DNA of 64,000 nucleotides, taken from positions 21,878,209 to 21,942,208 of the forward strand of contig NC_056033.1 in assembly GCF_004379255.2 (NCBI RefSeq). Reading direction: 5' to 3'. Both the position numbers and the translations under genes were made by a program. The stretch comes from Salvia splendens. Lineage: Eukaryota; Streptophyta; Magnoliopsida; Lamiales; Lamiaceae. The notes under the pieces were generated by a model. That model did not search any database. It had not been told where the DNA came from and saw only the letters and a list, made by a program, of their open reading frames with translations. Every line of letters starts with the position of its first letter. Position 1 is the stretch's first letter. Below, piece by piece: positions 23,946 through 33,712 of this stretch.

Positions 23946-25051
23946 ATGTCCGGCGACGGAAATGAGGGTGGCTCCGGCGGATATGACTTGGGGGGCATGT
24001 ACAATGTCTTGGGTGGTTCCGGTTCCGGTTCGTCGACGCCGGCGGCTTACCAACCACCCCATTTTGATGTGGATGCATACGCTTGTCCCTTCGCCTCGAG
24101 GTATGGGCAATCACAGGGATTATCCCAAATTAGGGAGGATTTTTCGGATGAACCCAATCCGGAAGGATGACAAGGCGGTGGAAGCTCCAGGGGTCGCGCA
24201 TTCGACGCCGTGGAGGAAGAGGAGGAGGCGGCCGAGGAGGAGGAGGATATAGGCCGTCATCCATACAGCCGGGCGGACACGATGACTTTGTTCAATGCTT
24301 GGGTCAGCGTCTCGTACAATCCCATCGTCGGAAATCAACAAACCCGCAAGTGTTTTTGGAAAAAGGTCACCGCCGCCTAAAATGAGAACAAGCCGGCTCG
24401 GTCCCGCCGCCGCACCCTGAAGATGCTCCGCAGTCATTTTGACCGCGTCGACAGAGATGTCAAAAAATTTTGCGGCATCTGCAAGAATGAAGCAACTCAA
24501 TACCAAAGCGGAGCTAGTGGAGCCGACATTATGAGAGCGGCTTTGCGAGTCTTCTTTGACGACAACGGCAAAGAATTCAAACATGTCGATTTTTGGAAGG
24601 CCGTCAAAGACGTTGAAAGGTGGGCCGGCGGTGTCCAGTCCAGCCAGGGCTCGAGCTCGAAGCGCACGAAGCACACGGCGGGTGGCCAATACTCGTCTAG
24701 TGAGGGCGGGTCAGGCAACGCTTCACAAGAGGTTGAGGGCACGACCATCGATGCAGGGGGCTCCTCCCATGGGCGCCGCGGCCGCAAGGGACCAAGACGA
24801 CGAAGGCGGCTAGAGGGAGGAGGGGCCGAGGCGAATCAAGCCAGGCGGGCTCGGGCTCGGTCTCGAGCTCGAACACCCTATTGTCCATGTACTTGACCAC
24901 CACGATGGCAGACACTTCCCACATGACGCCTCCACAATATCAAACCCATCTTGCCGGAATTGAGTATATGGCAAGACAAATTGGTATTCTGCCTCCAGGT
25001 AGCTTGAGTGCACCGCCACCGTCTTCAGGGGATGATTCGCCGGCGGAGTAG
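23946..25051 (+). pseudogene. Harbinger ORF1-like Myb/SANT protein
   Basis: The ATG at 23946 opens a Gly/Ser-rich N-terminus. After an acidic run, the Myb/SANT-like region includes FNAWVSVSYNPIVGNQQT and FWKKVTAA, then a block around LRSHFDRVDRDVKKFCG. A KHVDFWKAVKD block, a Ser-rich linker and a C-terminal MTPPQYQTHLAGIEYMARQ motif follow, ending at TAG 25049-25051. Two in-frame stops (TGA 24168-24170, TAA 24378-24380) and frameshifts near 24790 and 24895 make it a pseudogene. It is a relative of the ORF1 at 6276-7112. Confidence 0.8.
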
Positions 25052-25076
25052 TTTTTATAATTTCTATAAAATTGTA

Positions 25077-25328
25077 CTCCCTCCGTCCCCCAAAATTCGT
25101 CACCATTTGACCCGGCACGGGTTTTAAGAAATATAATAGAAAGTGGGTTGAAAAAGTTGGTGGCATGTGAGTCCTACTTTTATATATTAGTTTTATAATA
25201 AAATGTGAGTGTGAATGAGTTAGTGGAATGTAGGGTCCACTACCAAAAATGGTAAAAGTGAAAGGTGACAAATTTTTAGGGACGAACGAAAAAGGAAATA
25301 GGTGACAAATTTTCAGGGAGGGCAGGAG
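25077..25328. mobile_element. Stowaway-like MITE nested in the Harbinger element
   Basis: CTCCCTCCGTCCCCC follows TA (25075-25076). The right terminus is a degraded inverse and is followed by TA (25329-25330). Its internal sequence (GTGACAAAT, TTTAGGGACGAA) matches the MITE at 28977-29183, so the two are one family. Confidence 0.8.
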
Positions 25329-25640
25329 TATTTTAAATCATGTCTTTTTTTATTTATTTTGCCACGAATTTAATTATGTATTTTTTAGGATTTTAAGTTG
25401 TAATTTTATTTTATTTAATGAAGTGTGCTTTTATTAATTGAATTTGTTGGAAATAAAAATAAAAAATGAAATTGAATGAATAGTTAAGTGATGAGATGGT
25501 TAAGAGACGGATAAGAGATGGAGGGTTGCAGGTGCTGTCTCTTAATTAAAAGATGGAGTGAAAAGTACAATGAGGCTCATGAATAGTTAAAGATGAGACG
25601 GTTAAGAGACGGATAAGAGACAACGTTATGAATGACCTTA

Positions 25641-26447
25641 ATTTTCTTCCATAAAAAGCGTGAAACTGCAAATAAAGTAAAGCGTCATACGAAGCAAGAA
25701 AATGAGAAATAATTGATGGAATGGAACATAGTAAAAAACAATCCAAATGAGAGAGAAAATGACCAAAGGAAGAGCATTTTGTGCATATCCCCAAATGACT
25801 TTTCAATTGTTCATGGGATTGATGATAGTGTGTGTGTGTGTGGAGGAAGCTGCAAACAAACTTTATCAATAAAAGATTAAAAAAGATGAAAACTACAAGT
25901 AGACCTAGATGAAAATTTCCATTAATAAAAGATAGAGAAGGGCCCAGGCATAGTTGGTTTCGGAAGGATAAAGTTGAAAGAAAAGATAAGAGAAGGGCAA
26001 GCAAGTGAGTAGGATATTGATGGGACATAAATCATAGTGATTTAATCCAATCCTACAGTAGTTGCAATTCCATTAAAGATGTGACCACACCACACAAACA
26101 CAAAGACAATTGACAAAGACAATCCAATTTCCTCAGTCAACAAAATACAGCCCATCCACAATTCTCTACTTTATCCATTTCTGGCTGCCCCTAACCTAAC
26201 ATCAATAATATAAATTAAATAAGTATTAAATAAATACTATCATAAAATCCAACCTTATTTATGTGACATCTATCCATTCTACCAAAGCATCTTTAAAGAG
26301 ATGGGACACCATACGATACCACAATCCCCACTTTGATTATTACACAACATCTACAAACTCTAACATCATAAACAAAAAAGACAACACAAGATAGATGTAA
26401 GTAAACAAAGGTGAAACTTTTTTAAAAAGAATGTATCAAGACTATCT
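25641..26447. other. 3' flank of the EIL gene, no other gene seen
   Basis: AT-rich sequence between the Harbinger element and the EIL stop codon, presumably holding the gene's 3'UTR and terminator. A short (TG)n run lies at about 25829-25842. I could not fix a polyadenylation site. Confidence 0.5.
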
Positions 26448-28253
26448 TCAGTACCACATTGAAATATCCTGTTTCGCCAGGCTATCCCTCGGCCCGAAAT
26501 TATCCGAGAAATCGATAGCGGGAACGTTGAACGGAGAACTGAACATTAGCTGGAAATTCGCACTAGGGTTGTGGTTGCACTGATCGAACCCATCCCCTGC
26601 TCGGACCATTGTGGGGTTGTGATGAACGTTGTTGTTGTTGTTATCGAATAGGCCGCCTCCCAGCACCATTCCTTGGCTCTGGAGGTAGCCGACGTCTTGG
26701 TGGCAATGCACATTGCGTTGCTGCTCCTTGGGGGCATTTGCGTTCTTGTTTCCTATCACATTGTTGTCGTAGCAGGACATGAGCTCGTTGATCATCCTCT
26801 GCCCGTCTTCCGGGACACCTAGACCGGAGAGATCAAAGGGTGGCGCTGGAGTTTGGTTACCGGACAACGGAGATGGCTTGTGCTGGACAAAGGCCTGAGG
26901 AAAGGTCACCGGCTTGACGCTGAAATGCTTGTAAGGGCAAGAAAGCTGGTGATTATCACGGGAATGTCGGTCATGGAAGCCATTGTGGTGCTCAGCGTGC
27001 GGGCATTGAAGAAACTCGCACGTGTAGACCTTCTGATCCATTATCACGTTGAGCTCGCAGCCGGGCTTCCTCTTCCTCGAGAACTCCAAGCTGGTGATTA
27101 GTTCGTCTTCGATCGCACGGGACTGTTGCTGAAATGGAATCGGAAGCCGGTCTTGAAACCTACCCATCCCAATGTTCAACAGCCCGAGAGCAGCCGGTTT
27201 CTGCTCCTGCACGTCGAAATTGGACTCTTCGTCGCCCACATCCACGTCGTACTCGCTGCTGTGGTTCATCGGGAATGTCCCGCTGCTGCTGCATCCAGAG
27301 ACGGGCGGGCAACGATCAGGGTAGAGCTCCCTCGCCAGGGCTTCCTCCTGGTTGATTATAGCCAGCCACGTCGCGCTCTCCTTGGCCGTCATCTTGTCCT
27401 GCAAACACTTGGACTGCCTCACGAGCTTTCGGATCTTGGCAATGTCGGGCGACATATGCTTGATCACGGCCGTCAGAACCCCGACCTTCCACGCCTTCTT
27501 CAGATCATGAGGCTTCTTGTAAGGAGGGGAGCCCTGATCCTTCAACAGGCCTAACTGATGCCACCACTCCTCCTTCCCGTTGGGCCACCACGGAGGTGGG
27601 ACGCCCCTCTCCAACGGAAACCTCCGCTGAGGCGGATCGCAGTGCTGCATCAGAGCCGACAGCAACGAGCCAAGCGTGGTGTCCTGGAGCTCCTGCAACG
27701 TGTGAGGAGTCGGCCCAAAGGGGCTGGACCCCTCATCCCCCCCGGGGAGGATGGCGTTGTCCGCCTGGTATTTAGCAATAGCAGCCGGCCCATTCCGGTC
27801 GAATCTCACCTTATCCTTCCACCACTCCCGCAGATTATCAGATGCTCCGCTCACAGGCTTCCCCTTCTCCGGGATAATCCCGTACACAAAGCCCTGAGCC
27901 TTGCAAACCTCCATCATCTTCAACATGTACTTCAAGATCCCGTCCTGCGCCCTCGACATCTTCTTCCTCCTCGCCTGCTCCTGCGACTTCGCAGCATCAA
28001 CCCCTTCCCTCCCCTTGCTCTTCATCTCCTTCAGCCTCTTCAGCCTCATCTTGTCCCTCCACATCCTCCTCTCCAGCTCATCCACGTCGATCTCCTCATC
28101 GTCCGTGTAGTCATCATCCTCCCCAACCCCCCGGCCCTCGGCCTCTGCATCGGCATTAGCAGCAGACGTCTGCGCAGTGCAGACGTCTGCTGCTTCCTTC
28201 ATCGCAAAGAAATCGAGGTCGCCACAGAAGCCAATATCCTCAAACATCATCAT
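26448..28253 (-). CDS. EIN3/EIL-like ethylene-response transcription factor
   Basis: An intact 601-residue member of the plant EIN3/EIL family, nuclear DNA-binding proteins that act at the end of ethylene signalling by switching on ethylene-response genes. I chose the first ATG of ATGATGATG at 28253 ([16 protein letters not shown]), which matches family N-termini. Order: an acidic stretch at about residues 44-60 ([17 protein letters not shown]), basic clusters ([29 protein letters not shown]), then the conserved DNA-binding core at about 75-306 with [55 protein letters not shown] and [18 protein letters not shown]. The C-terminus is Asn/Gln-rich and ends DISMWY. Length and single coding exon fit the family. 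It is the only clear host gene here. Whether it is the EIN3 or an EIL orthologue cannot be settled without a tree. Confidence 0.97.
   Translation of the reverse strand: MMMFEDIGFCGDLDFFAMKEAADVCTAQTSAANADAEAEGRGVGEDDDYTDDEEIDVDELERRMWRDKMRLKRLKEMKSKGREGVDAAKSQEQARRKKMSRAQDGILKYMLKMMEVCKAQGFVYGIIPEKGKPVSGASDNLREWWKDKVRFDRNGPAAIAKYQADNAILPGGDEGSSPFGPTPHTLQELQDTTLGSLLSALMQHCDPPQRRFPLERGVPPPWWPNGKEEWWHQLGLLKDQGSPPYKKPHDLKKAWKVGVLTAVIKHMSPDIAKIRKLVRQSKCLQDKMTAKESATWLAIINQEEALARELYPDRCPPVSGCSSSGTFPMNHSSEYDVDVGDEESNFDVQEQKPAALGLLNIGMGRFQDRLPIPFQQQSRAIEDELITSLEFSRKRKPGCELNVIMDQKVYTCEFLQCPHAEHHNGFHDRHSRDNHQLSCPYKHFSVKPVTFPQAFVQHKPSPLSGNQTPAPPFDLSGLGVPEDGQRMINELMSCYDNNVIGNKNANAPKEQQRNVHCHQDVGYLQSQGMVLGGGLFDNNNNNVHHNPTMVRAGDGFDQCNHNPSANFQLMFSSPFNVPAIDFSDNFGPRDSLAKQDISMWY
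28162..28190. repeat. duplicated 12-bp palindrome in the EIL coding start
   Basis: GCAGACGTCTGC occurs at 28162-28173 and again at 28179-28190, each self-complementary and with a GACGTC core. Together with flanking AGCA/TGCT they form a larger inverted repeat around a 5-bp centre. The site codes for residues near 21-31 of the protein. Confidence 0.9.
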
Positions 28254-28332
28254 CTTAGCAAACAATCGATCAATTAACTTGAATAATTATGCAAGATTCA
28301 GCAAAAGGGGAAATTAAAATTCAATTTCCCAC

Positions 28333-28728
28333 CTGTAAAGATGAATTAAAAATCACAATTAGGAATGTTCCTTGCAGCCAGAAAAAGCCCTTGATTAAGG
28401 AAACAGGAAAGATGAAAATTCAGAATATATACTCGAATAATTCAATCTACAAAAATGATACTCCCAATTAATGCAGCTTCATATGTAAACAAAATCACTA
28501 GAATATAACAAAACGCCAAAAAAATGATTTTTTTCGGTTATAACTTATAAAATCTCCAAAATCCAGAAACTTAGATTTCTGAAGATTGAGTGTTTTTAAA
28601 AAAAAATCAAATCTTTACGAAACTATTATCTTAACTGAGCAACATAATCAAACACAAAATTCTTTGGTAAACACACAAACATAGAGAAATACAAGATATT
28701 TTTTTTTCAAAATTTGGGGGGTTTTTAC
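28333..28728 (-). other. 5'UTR intron of the EIL gene
   Basis: On the minus strand a consensus donor (CAG|GTAAAAAC, GT at 28727-28728) and a pyrimidine-rich acceptor (TTTACAG|GTGGG, AG at 28333-28334) bracket 396 bp, starting 79 bp upstream of the ATG. A leader intron is common in EIN3/EIL genes. It is predicted from splice signals only. Confidence 0.65.
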
Positions 28729-28842
28729 CTGAACTGGGTTTCTTCGCGAATTAGTAACGTAGGCTACAAAGAAATGGGAAAAGAGAGAGGCCAAGAATAA
28801 GAAGGGGGAGACCTTCTGAACGTGTGTTTGTGCGTTTATATA
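28729..28842 (-). promoter_or_regulatory. EIL core promoter and first leader exon
   Basis: TATATAAA on the minus strand (28835-28842) predicts transcription starting at about 28805. That gives a leader exon of about 75 bases ending at the donor at 28729. Confidence 0.55.
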
Positions 28843-28976
28843 AATGTGTTGGTGTGTGTGTATTTTACATGTTAGTGTGTATTGATTTTGTAAACTGGAG
28901 AATTTATGATTCAAGTGGTATATGAGGAGGTTTAAGATGTCGGCATCCCTTATTACATGGTTGTGTGTAGGTACTA

Positions 28977-29183
28977 CTCCCTCTATTCCTAATAATTTGT
29001 CGCAGTTTGATCCGACAAACGTAATAAGAAGTGAAATAGAATGGCGTACGTTAATAAAATATGAGTGAGAATGAATTAATGGAATATAGGATCCACTGCC
29101 AAAAATAGTAAAAGTAAAAGGTGACAAATATTTAGGGACGAATGAAAATGGAAATGAGTGATAAATTTATAGGGACGGAGGAA
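28977..29183. mobile_element. Stowaway-like MITE upstream of the EIL promoter
   Basis: CTCCCTCTATTCC after TA (28975-28976), right end GGGACGGAGGAA before TA (29184-29185). It is the same family as 25077-25328. Its near edge is about 135 bp beyond the TATA box, inside the probable promoter. Confidence 0.8.
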
Positions 29184-29185
29184 TA

Positions 29186-30251
29186 TGATTTTTATCAGAT
29201 TTTATTAGATTAAAATTAACACTCTATCACATAAAAATATTGGAATTTGAAATGTGACGATAATTAATGTAATTCGTGAAATAAAAGAGATGAGAAGAAT
29301 GGTAGTTAAATTAGTGTTAGTGGATATTGAAATCCAATGAATTATAATGGAAGATCATATTAATTTAAGTTGTAAATAAATTGAGTAATGAGATAGAGAC
29401 AACTTTCCATAAATAAAAATGTTTATATTTCGATGTGACAGAAAAAAATGATACGTATTTTTATTGAGTAATGAGAGAGTAATTGGAATTTACTACGAAA
29501 GTGTGGACGCATTTAAGAAGACGACGGTCTGTTAAATCATAAGCCTTTTTGAGATATTACAAGTTAAATGACTCATTTTATTTTTAGCATTCACTCACTT
29601 ACTTTTTCCTCTTTACTATATTCCATCTCTTACTTTATTCATTTAATAAAACTTCATTTTTTAAAATCTCGTACCAAAAACAATATCTCACTTAATTAGT
29701 ATGGGACAAAAATTAGTATGGGACAAAAGAAGTATCAAAGATAAAGTTAAATATGAACCCTTAGCTCAATAAATGGATGATTGGAGATCTAGGATTTTTT
29801 TTTTCGGCTTGTGAATAAGGCACTAAAGGGTGAAATGGTTGATTAATAAGTGTATTACATATTCAAAAAATTAAAAATACAGACATTTTGACATTACATA
29901 CACTTTAGACTATATTTGATTGACTGGAAAGTAAAGTTGATAAAGAAAAAGATTCATTAAAAAATGAATCCTAAGAATATGATTCCAAACAATTTTATTT
30001 TTATGCTTGGAAATATATCAAGATTTTACATTTTATTTGATTTAAACAATAAACTGAAAACATAATAACTAATTTTCATTAATAATAATATTAATTTTAA
30101 AATTAATTCATCTCTCCTCTCTCTCTATTAAAATATTTAATTACTTTTTTCTCTTTACTTACTTCACCTAACAACTCCTTCTTAAATCTCATGCCATATA
30201 AAATGTGGAAATCTTGAGTGGAATGCAAAAGCAACCCATGAATGCAAACTA
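29186..30251. other. non-coding spacer
   Basis: AT-rich sequence with no supported gene. I saw no element ends. Confidence 0.55.
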
Positions 30252-30253
30252 AT

Positions 30254-30508
30254 ACTCCATCCGTGAAATGTTGTTCACTTTTGTCATTTCGGTCCGTTCA
30301 CCAAACGTTTTCCACTTTGCTTGTTTCTATTTTTGGTAAATGGACTCCAATTTCCTTAACTCGTTACACACTTACATTCACATTCTATTATAAAACCAAT
30401 ATATAAATGTGAAATCCATATTTCAGTAATTTTTTTACTCACTTTTCTTCAAAGTTTATAAAATTTGCACTGAGTCAAATGTGGACAACATTTCATAGAC
30501 GGATGAAG
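30254..30508. mobile_element. Stowaway-like MITE
   Basis: CTCCATCCGTGAAATGTTG after TA (30252-30253). The right end is the inverse (minus strand CTTCATCCGTCTATGAAATG) and is followed by TA (30509-30510). The ends pair over more than 15 bp. Confidence 0.8.
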
Positions 30509-30510
30509 TA

Positions 30511-30938
30511 TTTGTTAGTACTTTTCAAACTAACAAAAGGTTAGATTGTTTTAAAATTTAAATGCATTAAGTTGGAAGGATATAATAATATGTGATTTTG
30601 CTTTTAGTAACTAAATAATTTAAATGAGACATATTTTACGCACATCATTTATTCCGTTTTCTATAGTTACATAAGGTTATCTGATTACAACTCTGACCAC
30701 AACTAGTTTATGAGAAGTGGATGTCGCCTTTTAATTCATTTCTTATTTTGTGTGTTTAAATATTGAGGAAATCAAAATCCTTCTTTTTTAAATATTTCAT
30801 TTACTTTTAATAGTTGGATTTAAGGTAAATATTGTGGTTAAAGTTTGATTTACTTTTAAAAGTATCAAATATAATATATATACACTGTTGGATCCAGTGA
30901 CGAACGCAAAAAAAATTGTTGGTAGGGGTTGTATTGTA
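30511..30938. other. non-coding spacer
   Basis: AT-rich spacer between two MITEs, with no gene or element end recognised. Confidence 0.5.
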
Positions 30939-30940
30939 TA

Positions 30941-31003
30941 CTCCCTCAGTCCCCTAAAAATAAAAACTCTTTCCATTTAGGTTCGTTCCCTAAAAATATA
31001 AAC
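30941..31003. mobile_element. Stowaway-like MITE, left part only
   Basis: CTCCCTCAGTCCCCTAAAAA follows TA (30939-30940). The element breaks off where the small LTR begins at 31004. I did not find the missing half in the window. Confidence 0.6.
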
Positions 31004-31135
31004 TGTTAAAAATCTTAAATCTTGACCCACATCGACTTGGTGAAGATCCTAACTCATCTATATAAGTGTGGATAACCCTCCCCCTTAAAGGTCTTTTGAG
31101 GGGTGAGTGGCTCATTTCTAATATGGTATCAGAGC
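31004..31135 (+). mobile_element. TRIM-type LTR (about 120 bp) with primer-binding site
   Basis: It starts TGTTAAAAATC and contains the 'CCCACATCG' and 'CTATATAAGTGTGG' blocks common in plant TRIM LTRs. It ends at about 31123, directly before TGGTATCAGAGC (31124-31135), the initiator Met-tRNA primer site. No second LTR or interior is present: minus-strand gypsy sequence follows within a few bases. Confidence 0.65.
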
Positions 31136-31136
31136 G

Positions 31137-31731
31137 GGCCCAGACATTATCATACATTTCCATAATCAACTCAAAACCAAGCAACTTAGAACTCAAAGTA
31201 GTGATCAAAAGGTACCTCCGAGACAATGCATCAGCCACAATATTTTCTTTTCCCTTTTTGTATTTGATTACATAGGGAAATGATTCAATGAATTCCACCC
31301 ACTTAACATGTCTCTTGCTAAGCTTACCTTGACCTTTCAAGTACTTGAGAGATTCATGATCCGTATGAATTACAAACTCTCTAGGCCACAAGTAATGCTG
31401 CCATGTTTCCAAAGCTCTAACCAAAGCATATAACTCCTTGTCATACGTCGGATAGTTCTATTGAGCTCCTTTCAACTTTTCACTATAGTAAGCGATTGGC
31501 TTTCCATCCTGCAACAAAACAGTTCCTATGCCTACTCCAGATGCATCACATTCAAGCTCAAACATGTTATCAAAGTTAGGCAAAGAAAGAATTGGTGCAG
31601 TTGTAAGTTTTTCTTTAAGGCGATTAAAAGCATGCTCTTGTTTTTCTCTCCAATAAAAACAAACATCCTTTTTCACAATTTCATTCAAAGGTGCGGCAAT
31701 TGTACTAAAATCATTGACAAACCTCATATAA
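31137..31731 (-). pseudogene. gypsy RNase H region
   Basis: Motifs on the minus strand are FVNDFSTIAAPLNEIV, FELECDASGVGIGTVLLQ, YYSEKLKGAQ (then an in-frame stop), [20 protein letters not shown] and [11 protein letters not shown]. These are the tether and RNase H region of a chromovirus-type polyprotein. The sequence stops after [10 protein letters not shown] at the TRIM LTR. Confidence 0.85.
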
Positions 31732-32058
31732 CACCTCAACGGCCCCACGGCTCCTTAAAGCAATTGTCAGACTGGAGGCTATGGGCGTCCCCAATATTCG
31801 GGTCCAAACCGAGGATGAAGATTAGGTTTGAGTGCCGAGGAAAGATGTGTAATTTCTTGTATGTGCCTTGCAATAGTAATTTTGAAGAGAGTGTGATGAG
31901 GTCCGGTCCCTGCGGTTTCGGACCGCATACTACTCTTGCCTTCGCTATGGCATACCACTTTTGGGTATGGCCACGTTCTGTAGTTCACAACCTTTTGAAA
32001 TATAGGGATGAGGGACCCACGAACCCTCCACCGTGAAGGTGTTTGGATAAAAAAAAAA
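31732..32058 (+). mobile_element. 5'-truncated LINE 3' end inserted in gypsy RT
   Basis: A 327-bp L1-type fragment: the last codons of ORF2 (PRLLK, then MGVPNIRVQTEDED), the 3'UTR, the terminal hairpin and a poly(A) of about ten. An 11-bp target duplication with one mismatch brackets it: ACCTCATATAA (31721-31731) and ACCTCTTATAA (32059-32069). The orientation is opposite to the gypsy host. Confidence 0.85.
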
Positions 32059-32960
32059 ACCTCTTATAAAAACTTGCAAGACCATGAAAACTTCTAACTT
32101 GTGCTACATTTTGAGGAATTGGTCATTCTTAAATAGCTTTCACCTTCTCTTTTTCCATTTCAATCCCATTAGCACTTATAACAAAACCCAGAAAAACAAC
32201 TTTATCCATGCAAAAAGAACACTTTTTGAGATTTGCATACAATGATTCTTTTCATAAGGTATCCAAAACTGCATGCACATGGTTAAGATGTTCATCCACA
32301 TTTTTGCTATAGACAAGAATATCATCAAAATAAACAACCACAAATTTTCCAATGAAATTTCTCAAAACATGGTGCATCAATCTCATGAAAGTACTTGGTG
32401 CATTAGTTAAACCAAAAGGCGTTAGTCATATAGACCAAATTTTGTTTTAAAGGCTGTTTTCCATTCGTCTCCTTCTCTAATTCGAATTTGATGATAACCA
32501 CTTTTCAAATCGATCTTACTAAACACAACAGATCCATGCAATTCATCAAGCATATCATCTAGCCTAGGAATAGGATAGCGATATTTTACCGTGATTTTGT
32601 TGATTGCTCGACAGTCGATGCACATCCTCCATGATCCATCTTTCTTAGAAACAACAATTACCTGAACAACACATGGACTCATGCTCTCACGGATTTTTCC
32701 ATTGTCCAACAACTCTTGCACTTTCCTTTGAATTTCCTTAGCCTCTTCGGGATTGGCTCTATAGGCTGGTCGGTTTGGTAGAACTACCCCGGGAACAAGG
32801 TCAATTTGGTGTTCAATACCTCTTAATAGAGGTAATCCACTTGATTATTCCACTGGAAAAATATCTTCGAATTCCTATAAAAGAGACACAAAAGTACTTG
32901 GCAAAGAAGTGGTTAACTCGTTAGTGGTAAACAAAGACTGTTTGTACACTAAGATGAAAA
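32059..32960 (-). pseudogene. gypsy reverse transcriptase
   Basis: RT motifs are [34 protein letters not shown], the catalytic [10 protein letters not shown] at about 32309-32338, and VVFLGFVISANGIEMEKEKV. Frameshifts near 32425 and stops nearby make it inactive. The N-terminal RT part continues to about 32950. Confidence 0.85.
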
Positions 32961-33511
32961 CACTCTCCTTTTCAACTATTGCACTCTTTATTTCTTTTGC
33001 TCCCACATAAAATTTTTTTTTACACTCGGACTCTTTTCACTTGACTCTTTTTCAATGCCCTCACCTTTTTTTTCTTCCATTCTTACTTTTCTCTCGACTC
33101 TTTTTTTCACTCGACTCTTTTTCAATGCCCTCACTTTTTTTTTTCTCTCAACCTCACGAGCTCTCCTTGCTTGTGACAATTTCTGTTGGTCCTCTTGAAC
33201 TTTTTGAGGTGTCAATGAGACAAGCATAATAGACTTGTTGTTGTGCTTGAAGGTGTAGTGGTTGTGAAATCCATCATAAATCACCCTACGATCAAACTGC
33301 CATGGCCTCCCCAAAAGAATGTGACTTGCATGCATTGGCACAACATCACAAAGAACATCATCTTTATAATTGCCAATTGAAAACGAAATTAGAACTCGCT
33401 TAGTTACTCGAATTTCTCAACATTCATTAAGCCATTGTAGCTTGTATGGATTAGGATGTTTTTCCGTTGTTAAGCTCAACTTTTCCACCATTTCAGAACT
33501 TGCAACATCTG
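32961..33511 (-). pseudogene. gypsy protease C-terminal part and linker
   Basis: On the minus strand this reads YKDDVLCDVVPMHASHILLG (the protease C-terminal block with ILLGRPWQ) and FHNHYTFKHNNKSIMLVSL, then a Lys/Glu/Arg-rich linker with repeats around 33010-33150. The N-terminal half of the protease lies on the far side of the LINE at 40893-41093. Confidence 0.8.
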
Positions 33512-33712
33512 TTTTTAATCAAACACCGTCATGGTGGAGGGTTCGTGGGTCCCTCATCCCTATATTTCATCAAGAAGAAGTTACAATTCATGGCCACACC
33601 CGAAATTGGTGTCCCAATAGAAAGTACAACTAGAGTATTGAACGGTCCGTGCCAGCATGGCGAGGACCACACCCTACTCCATTCAAAGCTCAAAATCTCA
33701 AAAGCACCTAGA

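Larger units (their letters stand above)
23522..25637 (+). mobile_element. PIF/Harbinger element, ORF1-only
   Basis: The 2.1 kb element starts GAGCATTCGCAACG and ends with the diverged inverse (CAACGTTATGAATGACC). It is flanked by TTA on both sides (23519-23521 and 25638-25640), the target typical of PIF/Harbinger. It encodes only the Myb/SANT-like ORF1; there is no DDE transposase, so it would depend on another copy. Its 3' part contains a Stowaway MITE. Confidence 0.8.

Noticed and set aside
24810..25271. Minus-strand ORF sharing its first 20 or so residues with another at 28648-29127
   Set aside because: The shared part is simply the common MITE sequence read on the reverse strand, not a protein family.
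25546..26028. 160-codon minus-strand ORF next to EIL
   Set aside because: Starts without a convincing ATG context, is low-complexity and hydrophobic, and has no motif. It overlaps the Harbinger terminus.
26448..28265. Longer EIL start four codons upstream
   Set aside because: The codon at 28265 is TTG. The first ATG is at 28253 and matches family N-termini.
27558..28277. 239-codon ORF on the plus strand
   Set aside because: Antisense shadow of the EIL coding region, whose codon pattern leaves the opposite frame open.
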